From Myxococcota bacterium (GTDB lineage Bacteria; Myxococcota_A; Bradymonadia; UBA7976; UBA1532): 54,272 bases of DNA. Below the pieces are notes generated by a model that worked only from the letters and a program-made list of their open reading frames with translations, did not search any database and had not been told where the DNA came from. The stretch covers positions 1-54,272 of the forward strand of contig JAHJCH010000023.1 in NCBI GenBank assembly GCA_018813065.1. The letters run 5' to 3'. Shown one piece after another: positions 1 through 7,349 of this stretch; the first letter of the stretch is position 1; each line of letters opens with the position of its first letter. Made by a program: the position numbers and the translations under genes.

Positions 1-33
1 CGCTCCAATCTCGAACTCGTGACACCCTTCCAT
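1..33 (-). CDS. possible 5' end of a gene leaving the window
   Basis: On the minus strand an ATG at 33 is preceded by a purine-rich AGAGGGA (about 36-42), a reasonable ribosome binding site, and reads MEGCHEFEIGA to the window edge. Only eleven codons are visible, so no function can be given. The plus-strand reading of the same stretch (19-228) has arginine-rich, low-complexity composition and no convincing ribosome binding site, so it was not preferred. This may equally be intergenic. Confidence 0.22.
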   Translation of the reverse strand, partial: MEGCHEFEIGA

Positions 34-300
34 CGATCCCTCTTTTTGGCTGTGGTTTGGCTTCGTAACCTCCACATACCAGGAGGGGGGATCTTCCTCA
101 CCTTTTCTCGCCTCCGTCCGCCATGGCGGATGGGCACCCTATTCCGCCGGGCAAAGCATCGCCTACAGATTCTCCTCGATCGCGGGGTAGGGGCTGGTGT
201 ACATTCAGCAGGCTTGACGGAAACTTAATCTTGGAAAGTTTAAGAAAACACATACCTGGTTGGGGTCGCTTGAGCGGCCTATCCTCTCGCAGGAGTTAAA
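34..300. other. intergenic region, no gene recognised
   Basis: About 267 bases without a supportable gene. The last bases hold AGGAG at 291-295, five bases before the ATG at 301. The composition changes here from GC-rich to the AT-rich sequence of the next ORF. No promoter, repeat or RNA gene was identified with confidence. Confidence 0.5.
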
Positions 301-732
301 ATGAATTCATCTACTACATCGCTTATTGTATTAATAATAGCTGGAATGGGCTCTATGGCGCTTAAGTATTTTGACGATATTAGCAATATAAAGGAAAGAG
401 TTGCTCTTTTAGAGTCAAAAAATACAGAAAAACATCAAGAGTTTGAAAAGCTAAGCAAAGAACTGAGCCAAATTAAGCTTGAAATCGAGAAAGAGGGGTT
501 AAAAACTGCATCGAGCCCATCATTTAGGATATATAAATCATTAATGAACAACTATAAAAAGGAGCTTGTCGATTTTATCGAAAAACTAACAGAAGAAAAC
601 GATGAAAAGATCACGTTTAACGATAATCGCATCTCTATCATTAACAAAGAGATTGAGTCAATTTCAAAAAAAGTAGATTTAATAGAGATAAAATTTACTG
701 ACAAAATTGAAAAACTCGAACAATTTCACTAA
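301..732 (+). CDS. hypothetical membrane-anchored coiled-coil protein
   Basis: A 143-residue protein I do not recognise. Residues about 7-22 (LIVLIIAGMGSMAL) form one short hydrophobic segment, probably an N-terminal membrane anchor. The rest is Lys/Glu-rich with heptad-like spacing of Ile and Leu (residues about 28-65 and 105-140), so a long coiled coil is predicted. The start is fixed by AGGAG five bases upstream. The gene is strongly AT-rich with Lys AAA and Asn AAT codons, unlike the GC-rich neighbours, which suggests recent acquisition. It is followed 21 bases later by repeat copy A, as are the next two ORFs by copies B and C. Function unknown. Confidence 0.7.
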   Translation: MNSSTTSLIVLIIAGMGSMALKYFDDISNIKERVALLESKNTEKHQEFEKLSKELSQIKLEIEKEGLKTASSPSFRIYKSLMNNYKKELVDFIEKLTEENDEKITFNDNRISIINKEIESISKKVDLIEIKFTDKIEKLEQFH

Positions 733-753
733 TCCTTAAAAAAGCGTAATAGA

Positions 754-810
754 GGTGTCGTCCATGTGCTCTAAGAGCGCGCAAGGCGCAGGTGGGTGAC
801 ACCGACGCCC
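754..810. repeat. interspersed inverted repeat, copy A
   Basis: First of three copies of a ~57-bp element. Its ends are a perfect 6-bp inverted repeat, GGTGTC and GACACC. Moving inward there is a 2-nt bulge on each side, then CCA opposite TGG, and a GCGC-GCAAG-GCGC inner hairpin. The copy lies just after the coiled-coil ORF and its right part contains the GTG used as apparent start of the DUF4276 remnant. It shares the core CATGTGCTCTnAGAGCGCGC with copies B and C. Confidence 0.85.
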
Positions 811-1278
811 GGAGGCTACGCGAGCTGGCTTGATCCAAGTTGGCGCGTGATCGTGCTCTTGGATCGAGATGACAGCGATTGTCATCAGCTCAAAGCGGAG
901 CTTGAGCAAATCGCCCATCGAGCAGGTTTGGTGACGCGGAGCGTGGACCGCGAGAATTGGCAGCTTTCGCATCGAATCGTAGTCGAGGAGCTTGAGGCCT
1001 GGTTCTTTGGGGACTGGGCGGCAGTGTGCGCCGCTTATCCCAGGGTCAGTGTGTCGATTCCCCAAAAACAAAAGTATCGTACCCCCGACGAGATCCGAGG
1101 TGGGACATGGGAGACGCTGGAGCGTCTCCTACAACGCGCGGGTTACTTTAAATCAGGTTTGAGGAAATCCGAACTCGCGCGCATGGTGAGTGCTCATATG
1201 CGCCCTGAATTGAACCGTTCAGAGAGCTTCAAGGCCTTCTACTCGATCTTGCTTGAGGTCTTGGACGTTGAAATATGA
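796..1278 (+). pseudogene. 5'-truncated DUF4276 (Toprim-like) family protein
   Basis: The 160-residue reading frame matches the central and C-terminal parts of DUF4276 proteins as I know them: VIVLLDRDDSDC with conserved acidic residues, then LKAELEQIAHRAGL, ELEAWFFGD, AYPRV, GTWETLE and a SESFKAF tail. Full-length members carry about 50-60 further N-terminal residues, including an early acidic VEGxTE-type motif, and these are missing here. The only available start, GTG at 796, lies inside repeat copy A and has no ribosome binding site, so the 5' part seems to have been lost at the repeat boundary. DUF4276 genes usually sit beside an AAA ATPase gene in defence-like pairs; none is present. A functional short protein cannot be excluded. 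Confidence 0.7.
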
Positions 1279-1550
1279 GGTCTCGGTAAAAATTAAGGCT
1301 CATGCCACCGGAAGACGGGGCGCTGTCGCCTCAGGTGTTGACGTAGGAGGAGATGAGGGGAGATGTGTCGCCCATGTGCTCTCAGAGCGCGCAAGGCGCT
1401 CGGGGTGAGACCGACGCTCGGACGCTGATGCCCGATCCTCAACCACCTTGGCCTTCCCACGAGCCCGCGCGATAAGTGTGGTCGCCTGCACATCAAGCTT
1501 TACTCACGATCCTCGCTTGGGGTTCAAGTGGGGGGGATGTCTTGGAGGTT
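1279..1550. other. intergenic region containing repeat copy B
   Basis: About 270 bases between the DUF4276 remnant and the next ORF. Apart from repeat copy B (1364-1420) it contains only GC-rich sequence in which short overlapping frames exist on both strands. I found no gene with a plausible start. The ribosome binding site for the next gene (GGAGG, 1545-1549) is at its right end. Confidence 0.5.
1364..1420. repeat. interspersed inverted repeat, copy B
   Basis: Second copy of the ~57-bp element, near-identical to copy C over roughly the first 35 bases (GTGTCGCCCATGTGCTCTCA and onward through the GCGC core). The right arm is more diverged (GTGAGACC), so the terminal inverted repeat is weak here. 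It lies 86 bases after the DUF4276 remnant. Confidence 0.85.
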
Positions 1551-2051
1551 ATGATGCGTCGCGCAGTTATCGCGCTCGTGGTTATTGGTGCGTTGACCTA
1601 TTTCTTGGTCAAGAGCAACTCACGCTACGGGATCAGCTTCCCGGTCCAGGGGCGGACCTTCGTGAAGGCGAAGGTCGTCTCGCTGGACGGGGTGGATAAT
1701 TACTTTTACGCGGAGGAGGGCGTCGAGGCGGACTACGCCAACGAGCTTGTCCAGCTCTACGTCTTCGATGATGACGTGCCTGATCAGTCTCGGAGGGTGG
1801 GGATCAGCAAGATCAAGAACGACTATGGGCTCAAGGAGGTCGGCGAGGAGACGGGCGAGTACATCGGCGAGGTGAGGCGCGCGGGGCTCAACCTCGTGAC
1901 CTGCGGGCTGGACATCGAGATCGACAACCGCCCCAGCTTCATCGCGTTTTTTCGGGGGCTCGCCTCACGAAGCGAGGCCGATGAGGCCAAGGAGGAGATC
2001 GATGCTATCCTCGAGGATCTCCACGAGGTCGCGGCGCTCTTAGCGCATTGA
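1551..2051 (+). CDS. hypothetical membrane-anchored protein
   Basis: I do not recognise this 166-residue protein. The start is placed at the ATGATG at 1551/1554 because GGAGG lies just upstream (1545-1549) and because it puts a clean hydrophobic segment at the N-terminus (RRAVIALVVIGALTYFLV, an uncleaved signal anchor). The longer reading from 1476 has no ribosome binding site. The remaining ~145 residues are soluble and acidic, with a DDVPDQ stretch and a C-terminal amphipathic helix rich in Glu and Ala, so an extracytoplasmic location is likely. It sits between repeat copies B and C as one cassette-like unit. GC content matches the host. Function unknown. Confidence 0.65.
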   Translation: MMRRAVIALVVIGALTYFLVKSNSRYGISFPVQGRTFVKAKVVSLDGVDNYFYAEEGVEADYANELVQLYVFDDDVPDQSRRVGISKIKNDYGLKEVGEETGEYIGEVRRAGLNLVTCGLDIEIDNRPSFIAFFRGLASRSEADEAKEEIDAILEDLHEVAALLAH

Positions 2052-2103
2052 TTGAGCGTAATTTTGGGCATAAAAAGGCCCTGATGTGTCGAAATTCGGG
2101 AGA

Positions 2104-2160
2104 GGTGTCGCCCATGTGCTCTCAGAGCGCGCAAGGCGCACTTGAGTGACATCTACGCCC
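2104..2160. repeat. interspersed inverted repeat, copy C
   Basis: Third copy of the ~57-bp element, 53 bases after the preceding stop codon. Ends are GGTGTC and GACATC, pairing over six positions with one G-U wobble. The core GCTCT-C-AGAGC palindrome and the GCGC-GCAAG-GCGC hairpin are identical to copy B. Confidence 0.85.
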
Positions 2161-2254
2161 AGGGGGTCTTGCCGCCTAAATCAGGTGTCCACTTTTTCGT
2201 TGCAAGTCCAGTGTATCAGATGCGGTGATAGGAACTGTCAAAAAATTCAGCACA

Positions 2255-2593
2255 TCAACCTTCAGATGTAAGGGCGGTTTTGAGTGCAGGATGAAGCGCT
2301 GGGGGATTGTCGAGGGCGTTTTCAATACGCCCAAGTGCGACCTCATTGAGTGAAATCGGCTGACGAGAACGGAACCACTCCATTTGCGTCAGGCTGGGGG
2401 TCACGATTTCGCAAGGAGATTCGTTCTCAGATCCAAGCGAGACGATTTGCCGACCTTTTTTGGCTTCAATCACGACCTTGAGGAAAAGCGTGAGGGCTTC
2501 ATCCATAAGTTGGCTTTTGCTGATACCAAGTTCAGAGGACAGCTCTTGGAGCGCGGTGGCTCGAGCGTCTGGGACTGTGGCTTCAATGCGCAT
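2255..2593 (-). CDS. ribbon-helix-helix antitoxin-like protein (DUF1778-like tail)
   Basis: A 112-residue protein. Residues 1-50 (MRIEATVPD, then ELSSELGISKSQLMDEAL) fit a CopG/ribbon-helix-helix fold: one strand for DNA contact followed by two helices. The C-terminus (ALDNPPALHPALKTALT) resembles the toxin-neutralising tail of DUF1778 (TacA-like) antitoxins, which normally pair with a GNAT acetyltransferase toxin. Start ATG is supported by GGAGGGG about five bases upstream. Downstream on the same strand only about 200 bases remain before repeat C and no GNAT or other toxin is encoded, so it looks like an orphan. It may be a solitary regulator or a remnant of a toxin-antitoxin pair. Confidence 0.65.
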   Translation of the reverse strand: MRIEATVPDARATALQELSSELGISKSQLMDEALTLFLKVVIEAKKGRQIVSLGSENESPCEIVTPSLTQMEWFRSRQPISLNEVALGRIENALDNPPALHPALKTALTSEG

Positions 2594-2731
2594 TGTTCCC
2601 CTCCAATCTCCCTCAAATTTTCGGGAAACTAGAGCGTAGAGCTAAATGCTCAACTTCGCCAGAGATTCTCATCATCGGGGACGCGCAAAATATCCGCGCG
2701 GGAGATGACCCTAAGCGGCGCTGCTCATGGC

Positions 2732-3496
2732 TTATTGGGCGTTGCGCTCCGCCAGGAGCCATAGACCCTCCAAGGTCAATAGCTCATCGACCTCCTCGAT
2801 GGTCTCGCTGTCATCGGCGATGCTGCTGGCCAGACCGCCAGTGGCGATGACCTTACAAGGGAAGCTCAGCTCCGCGCGCATCCGCGTCACCAGCCCGTCG
2901 ATGAGGCTGACGTAGCCGTAGTACATCCCCGCTTGCACACTGTGGACAGTGTTGCGCCCAATGGCTGAGCGCGGCTTGGCAAACTCCACGCGCGGTAGCC
3001 GCGCCGCGTTGTCAAAGAGCGCGTCGTTGGAGATGCGCACGCCCGGGCAGATCGCCCCGCCAAGGTATTCACCCTTGGGCGTCACCACGTCCAAGGTCGT
3101 CGCCGTGCCCAGATCCACCACGATCAATCCGCAGTGGTAGCGTTGATAGGCCGCCACGGCGTTGACAATGCGATCCGCGCCGACCTCATGGGGGTTGTCG
3201 TAGAGGATCGGCATCCCCGTCTTGAGCCCCGGCCCCACCACGCGGCAACGCACACCAAAGTAGCGCCGCGACATGCGCACCCAGGTGTCAGTTAAGGTGG
3301 GCACCACGCTGGAGAGGATCGCTTCGGTGATGTCCGTGCCTGAGCCGTAGATGGAGAACAGCATCCGCAGCTGAAGCCCAATCTCGTCCATCGTGCGCTT
3401 GGGGTTGGTGGCGATCCGCCAGCGATCCACCAGCTGCCCCTCGTTAAACAGGCCCACGACCGTTTGGGTGTTGCCCAGATCGATGGCGAGGAGCAT
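2732..3496 (-). CDS. coaX: type III pantothenate kinase
   Basis: Phosphorylates pantothenate to 4'-phosphopantothenate with ATP, the first step of coenzyme A synthesis, in the cytoplasm. The 254-residue length is typical. Recognised by the N-terminal ASKHA phosphate-binding motif DLGNTQTVVGLF (residues 6-17), GADRIVNAVAAY, the second phosphate motif VVDLGTATTLDVV and GGAICPGV. These are features of CoaX rather than the CoaA or CoaW types. The gene starts directly at the stop of clpA (3496/3497), so the two are probably translated from one message with clpS. It is the last gene of this minus-strand unit. Confidence 0.95.
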   Translation of the reverse strand: MLLAIDLGNTQTVVGLFNEGQLVDRWRIATNPKRTMDEIGLQLRMLFSIYGSGTDITEAILSSVVPTLTDTWVRMSRRYFGVRCRVVGPGLKTGMPILYDNPHEVGADRIVNAVAAYQRYHCGLIVVDLGTATTLDVVTPKGEYLGGAICPGVRISNDALFDNAARLPRVEFAKPRSAIGRNTVHSVQAGMYYGYVSLIDGLVTRMRAELSFPCKVIATGGLASSIADDSETIEEVDELLTLEGLWLLAERNAQ

Positions 3497-5779
3497 CTAT
3501 TCCGCCCCCTCTTCGAGCTGGCGCAGCTTGAAGCTGGCCTCGTCGGCGTCGATCTCCAACGCGCCGCCGTGGGCCAGCGCGCCAAAGAGCAGCTCATCGG
3601 CCAGCGGGCGCTTGAGCTGCTCGCGGATCAGGCGATCCATCGGCCGCGCGCCGTTGAGCGGGTCGTAGCCCTCTTTGGCGAGCCGCGCGATCGCCGCCTC
3701 GGTGAAGTGGACACGCACACCACGCGCCTCCAACTGCCCCGCTAAAGCAGCGCTGAACTTCCGCGCCACCAAGAGCATGACCTCCGGCGTCAGCGCGGCG
3801 AAGCGGATGCGCGCGTCAAGCCGGTTGCGGAACTCCGGGCTGAACTTCTCTTTAAATGCGCGATCATCAGCCTTGTCACCAGGCGTCGCCGTCGAGGTGT
3901 GAAAGCCAGGCCGCCCCTTTTGGAGATCGCGGGCGCCGACGTTGCTCGTCATCAGCAAGATCACGTTGCGAAAGTCGGTCTTTTTGCCGTTGTTGTCCGT
4001 CAGCGTGCCGTGATCCATCACCTGTAAGAGCAGGTTGAAGACATCAGGGTGGGCCTTTTCAATCTCATCGAGTAAGACCACCGCGTGCGGGTTCTTGGCG
4101 ACCTGATCCGTCAGTAAGCCCGCTTGGTCGAAGCCCACGTAGCCCGGCGGCGCGCCGATGAGCCTGGAGACCGTGTGGCGCTCCATGTACTCGCTCATGT
4201 CATAGCGCAGCAGCTTGAGGCCAAGGATGCGCGCCAGCTGGCGGGCCACCTCGGTCTTGCCCACGCCCGTCGGGCCCGTGAAGAGGAAGGCGCCCAAAGG
4301 CTTGTCAGGGTGGGCTAAGCCCGAGCGCGACATCTTGACGGCGGCGGCGAGGGTCTCGACGGCCTCGTTCTGACCGAAGATCACCGACTGTAGCTCCGCC
4401 TCCAGGCGCAGTAAGCGTTGACGGTCGTCTTGCTCGACTTGCTTGGGGGGGATCTGGGCCATCGTGGAGAGCGTGCGCTGGATGTGGATCGCCTCCACGG
4501 TCGGCTCGCCGCCCAGGCGCTGCCCCGCCGCCGCCTCGTCGATGACGTCGATGGCCTTGTCCGGCAGGAAACGATCGCTGAGGTAGCGCGCTGATAGCTC
4601 CGCCGCCTCGCGTAAGGCGCCCTCGCCGTACTGGATCTGGTGGAATGCCTCGTAGCGCGGCTTGAGGCCCTCTAGGATCTGGACCGTCTCTTCCACGCTG
4701 GGCTCGCCGACCTCGACCTTTTGGAAGCGGCGGGCTAAGGCGTGATCGCGCTCAAAGACGCCCCGGTATTCCTTCCATGTCGTCGCGCCAATGCAGCGCA
4801 GCTTGCCCCGCGCCAGGAGCGGCTTGAGCAGCGTGCCCGCGTCAAGGGCGCCGCCGCTGGTGGCCCCCGCGCCGATCAGGGTGTGGATCTCATCGATGAA
4901 GAGGATGGCCTCGGGCATCCCCTCCAGCTGCGTGACGATGGCCTTGAGCCGCTGCTCAAAGTCGCCACGGTAGCGCGTGCCCGCCAGGAGTGAGCCGACG
5001 TCCAGGGCGTAGATCTGCGCGTCGGCGAGGAGCGAGGGGACCTCCTGGTTGTGGATGGCGCGGGCCAGGCCCTCGACGATGGCCGTCTTGCCCACGCCCG
5101 CGTCGCCGACAAGCACGGGGTTGTTCTTGCGCCGCCGCGCCAAGATGTGGATGACGCGGCTCAGCTCGGCCTCGCGCCCCACCATCGGGTCGATGCGCCC
5201 CGCCGCCGCCTCGGCGTTGAGGTGCAGCGTGTAGGCCCTCAGCGCCTTCTCGCCCTTGAGCGCCTTGGGGCCGTCCTCGCCGTCGCCGCTGGCGTCGTCG
5301 CCCTCGTCCTCGTCCTCGTCGTCCCCCTCCAAGCTCGCCTTGTAGGCGCCGTGGGAGACCGACTCCAGCACGTCGAGCCGCTGTATGCCTGCGCGCTTGA
5401 GGAGGTAGACGCTGTAGCAGTCATCAAGGAGGTAGAGGGCGGCGAGCACATGCGGCCCCGCGACCTCGCCGCGCGCGGAGCTTTCGGCGTTGGCGATGGC
5501 TCGCTGTAAGACCTCTTGGAAGCCAAGGGAGGGGCTGACCTTGAGGATGTAGTGCTTGGGCACGCGGGGGATCTGCCCCTCATCTTCGATGAACGCCTCG
5601 ACCTCGCGCTTGAGCGCGTCGGCGTCCCCGCCGCAGTCCTCGATGACCAGGCGGGTGTCTTGATCATGGAGCAGGGCGTAGAAGAGGTGCTCCGTGCCCG
5701 AGAACTCATGACGACGATCACGGGCGGCGTCGATGGCCACCTCCAAGGCGATCTTTAAACCCAAGCTCAGATCAATCAT
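3497..5779 (-). CDS. clpA: ClpA, AAA+ unfoldase of the ClpAP protease
   Basis: ATP-driven unfoldase that feeds proteins into ClpP. At 760 residues it has the length of E. coli ClpA and lacks the long middle domain of ClpB. Order: Clp-N double repeat (about 1-150), an acidic linker ([12 protein letters not shown], about 150-165), first AAA+ module with GDAGVGKT near residue 223 and ILFIDEIHT, second module with GPTGVGKT near 500, [13 protein letters not shown] and the D2-small domain. The loop that docks on ClpP, IGL in E. coli, reads PGF here. The start overlaps the clpS stop by four bases (ATGA), so adaptor and unfoldase are translationally coupled. No clpP is in the window. Confidence 0.96.
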   Translation of the reverse strand: MIDLSLGLKIALEVAIDAARDRRHEFSGTEHLFYALLHDQDTRLVIEDCGGDADALKREVEAFIEDEGQIPRVPKHYILKVSPSLGFQEVLQRAIANAESSARGEVAGPHVLAALYLLDDCYSVYLLKRAGIQRLDVLESVSHGAYKASLEGDDEDEDEGDDASGDGEDGPKALKGEKALRAYTLHLNAEAAAGRIDPMVGREAELSRVIHILARRRKNNPVLVGDAGVGKTAIVEGLARAIHNQEVPSLLADAQIYALDVGSLLAGTRYRGDFEQRLKAIVTQLEGMPEAILFIDEIHTLIGAGATSGGALDAGTLLKPLLARGKLRCIGATTWKEYRGVFERDHALARRFQKVEVGEPSVEETVQILEGLKPRYEAFHQIQYGEGALREAAELSARYLSDRFLPDKAIDVIDEAAAGQRLGGEPTVEAIHIQRTLSTMAQIPPKQVEQDDRQRLLRLEAELQSVIFGQNEAVETLAAAVKMSRSGLAHPDKPLGAFLFTGPTGVGKTEVARQLARILGLKLLRYDMSEYMERHTVSRLIGAPPGYVGFDQAGLLTDQVAKNPHAVVLLDEIEKAHPDVFNLLLQVMDHGTLTDNNGKKTDFRNVILLMTSNVGARDLQKGRPGFHTSTATPGDKADDRAFKEKFSPEFRNRLDARIRFAALTPEVMLLVARKFSAALAGQLEARGVRVHFTEAAIARLAKEGYDPLNGARPMDRLIREQLKRPLADELLFGALAHGGALEIDADEASFKLRQLEEGAE

Positions 5780-6105
5780 GACCCACCCCCATCCGGCTCA
5801 ATGCTCAAACGCAGCGGCATCTCATTCTCACGGGCGAGGCCCTCGACCTGGGCCACCTTGGAGGCGGCGATGTCGCGCGGATAGAGCCCCGCGATGCCGC
5901 GCCCTTGGTGATGGACCTGGAGCATGATCTGGGTGGCCTCCGCCCGCGCTTTGTGGAAGTAACGCATGAGGACGCGGATGACAAACTCCTGCGTGGTGTA
6001 GTCGTCGTTATGAAAGATCACCCGATATAGCGGCGGGCGCGTGACCTTCTGTCGGGTGAGGACGTCGCCGCGCTCATCCACGCCGGGGTTTTGCTTTGGG
6101 CTCAT
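5776..6105 (-). CDS. clpS: ClpS, N-end rule adaptor of ClpA
   Basis: Small adaptor (109 residues) that delivers N-degron substrates to ClpA and modulates its specificity. After a disordered N-terminal ~20 residues the conserved core begins PPLYRVIFHNDDYTTQEFVI, containing the NDD motif that contacts the substrate N-terminus, followed by the second helix with VHHQGRGIAG and the C-terminal strand. Overlap of its stop with the clpA ATG shows a clpS-clpA-coaX unit. The ribosome binding site is weak (AAGG about 8 bases upstream), consistent with read-through from the acyltransferase gene 37 bases upstream. Confidence 0.95.
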   Translation of the reverse strand: MSPKQNPGVDERGDVLTRQKVTRPPLYRVIFHNDDYTTQEFVIRVLMRYFHKARAEATQIMLQVHHQGRGIAGLYPRDIAASKVAQVEGLARENEMPLRLSIEPDGGGS

Positions 6106-6142
6106 AGGCAGACCTTATGGATTCGTCGATGGATTGATTCTT

Positions 6143-7342
6143 TTAGGGGGCCGCCGTCGCGGCCAGGCGGCGCAAACGCTGGAGCAGGTCGGCGAGGATG
6201 CGCGCGGCGTGGCTGGGCTCGATGAGCGGCGAAGGCGCGCTGAGCATAAAGCGGGCGCGGCCATGGAGCGTGGTGACCGAGAGGAAGAGCGGGAAGTAGG
6301 CCGCGATCTGGGCGGTGGTGAAGCGCAGATCCACCAGCCGCAGCGCCCCGTAATGCTCGGGGAGGTCCACTCGCCCCAGGTTGGACAGCGAGGGGGCGCC
6401 CGCGAAGCGGCCCTCGGCCTCGGCGCCGGAGAGGTTGGCCTCGATCATCGACTCCAAGAGCCCACGATCCACCCGCCGAGGGGTGAAGCCACGCCGCCCA
6501 CGCTGGGCCCACGCGCTCTCTAACGCCGCTTGGCAGCGCGCCGCCGCGATCCAAAGATCGCCGCAGGGGCTGGGGCGGGTCGTCAGCATCATCATCAGGC
6601 ACGCCATCGTCGCCGCTGACCCCTCGGCCAGCTGCCCACGCAGATCCACCGCCGTCTCCAGCGCGGTTCGTCGCCCACACGCCGCCAAGAAGGCCGCCGA
6701 CAGCAGCGCGTTAAACCGTAAGCCGCGCGCCCGCGCCAAGGCGACGAGCTGATCCACTTCGACCAGATCCCCCGTAAAGATCTGGGGCTGGCGCGCCTCA
6801 AGCGGGGCGTAGGCGTCGAAGGGCCAAGGTGAGGGGGGCAGGCCCTCGGTGACAAGCGCGGCAGGCGCGGCGCCCTCAAGGCGGCGATAGCGGATGGGCT
6901 TAAGCTCAAAGTCGCCTTGGGGTGGATCTCCGGCGAGGCAGCGCAGCAGCTCATGGATAAAAAGAGCGGTGGCCTTGGCGTCGGCGAGGGCGTGGTGGAT
7001 GGTCAACATCAAGGTCACGCCCCCCGGCGCGGCGAACACGCGCAGGCGCCACAGCCGCTCATCAAAGGGCGCCGCTAAGGCCGCCTCGGCGTCGGTGGGC
7101 ATCCGCGCGGGGCGATCAAGCCACTCCAGCGGGAGGGCGTCGGCCTCGACGAGCCGTAACGCGCCCTCCTCGAAGCGCACGCGCAGGCGAGGGTGGCGCG
7201 CGCGCAAGATCACCAAGGCCGCCTCCACCTCGGCGGGCGTCACGTCGCCCTCGACGCGCGCCAGCTGGAGGATGCTGCCGGAGCGCCAGCGCGCGTGATG
7301 GACCTGGTGGATAAGGGGCCAGTAAGCGAGGGGGGTGGTCAT
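6143..7342 (-). CDS. condensation-domain/PapA5-like acyltransferase
   Basis: A 399-residue stand-alone protein of the CoA-dependent acyltransferase fold shared by NRPS condensation domains, PapA5 and alcohol acyltransferases. The active-site motif HHxxxDG appears as HHALADA (H116-H117 to A122), retaining the catalytic second His and the structural Asp. The N-terminal strand-helix region (HQVHHARWRSGSILQLARVEG) and the AALVILRARHPRLRVRF segment match the first half of the fold. The substrate is not predictable; a wax-ester, glycolipid or peptide acyl transfer is possible. It starts seven bases after the preceding lipoprotein gene's stop, without a clear ribosome binding site, so coupling is likely. 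No NRPS or PKS modules are nearby. Confidence 0.72.
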   Translation of the reverse strand: MTTPLAYWPLIHQVHHARWRSGSILQLARVEGDVTPAEVEAALVILRARHPRLRVRFEEGALRLVEADALPLEWLDRPARMPTDAEAALAAPFDERLWRLRVFAAPGGVTLMLTIHHALADAKATALFIHELLRCLAGDPPQGDFELKPIRYRRLEGAAPAALVTEGLPPSPWPFDAYAPLEARQPQIFTGDLVEVDQLVALARARGLRFNALLSAAFLAACGRRTALETAVDLRGQLAEGSAATMACLMMMLTTRPSPCGDLWIAAARCQAALESAWAQRGRRGFTPRRVDRGLLESMIEANLSGAEAEGRFAGAPSLSNLGRVDLPEHYGALRLVDLRFTTAQIAAYFPLFLSVTTLHGRARFMLSAPSPLIEPSHAARILADLLQRLRRLAATAAP

Positions 7343-7349
7343 AGGGGGC

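Noticed and set aside
19-228. 69-residue plus-strand ORF
   Set aside because: Arg-rich low-complexity product with no ribosome site; more likely intergenic.
754-2160. CRISPR interpretation of the three repeats
   Set aside because: Spacing is about 610 and 740 bases with ORFs between, only three copies, and no cas genes.
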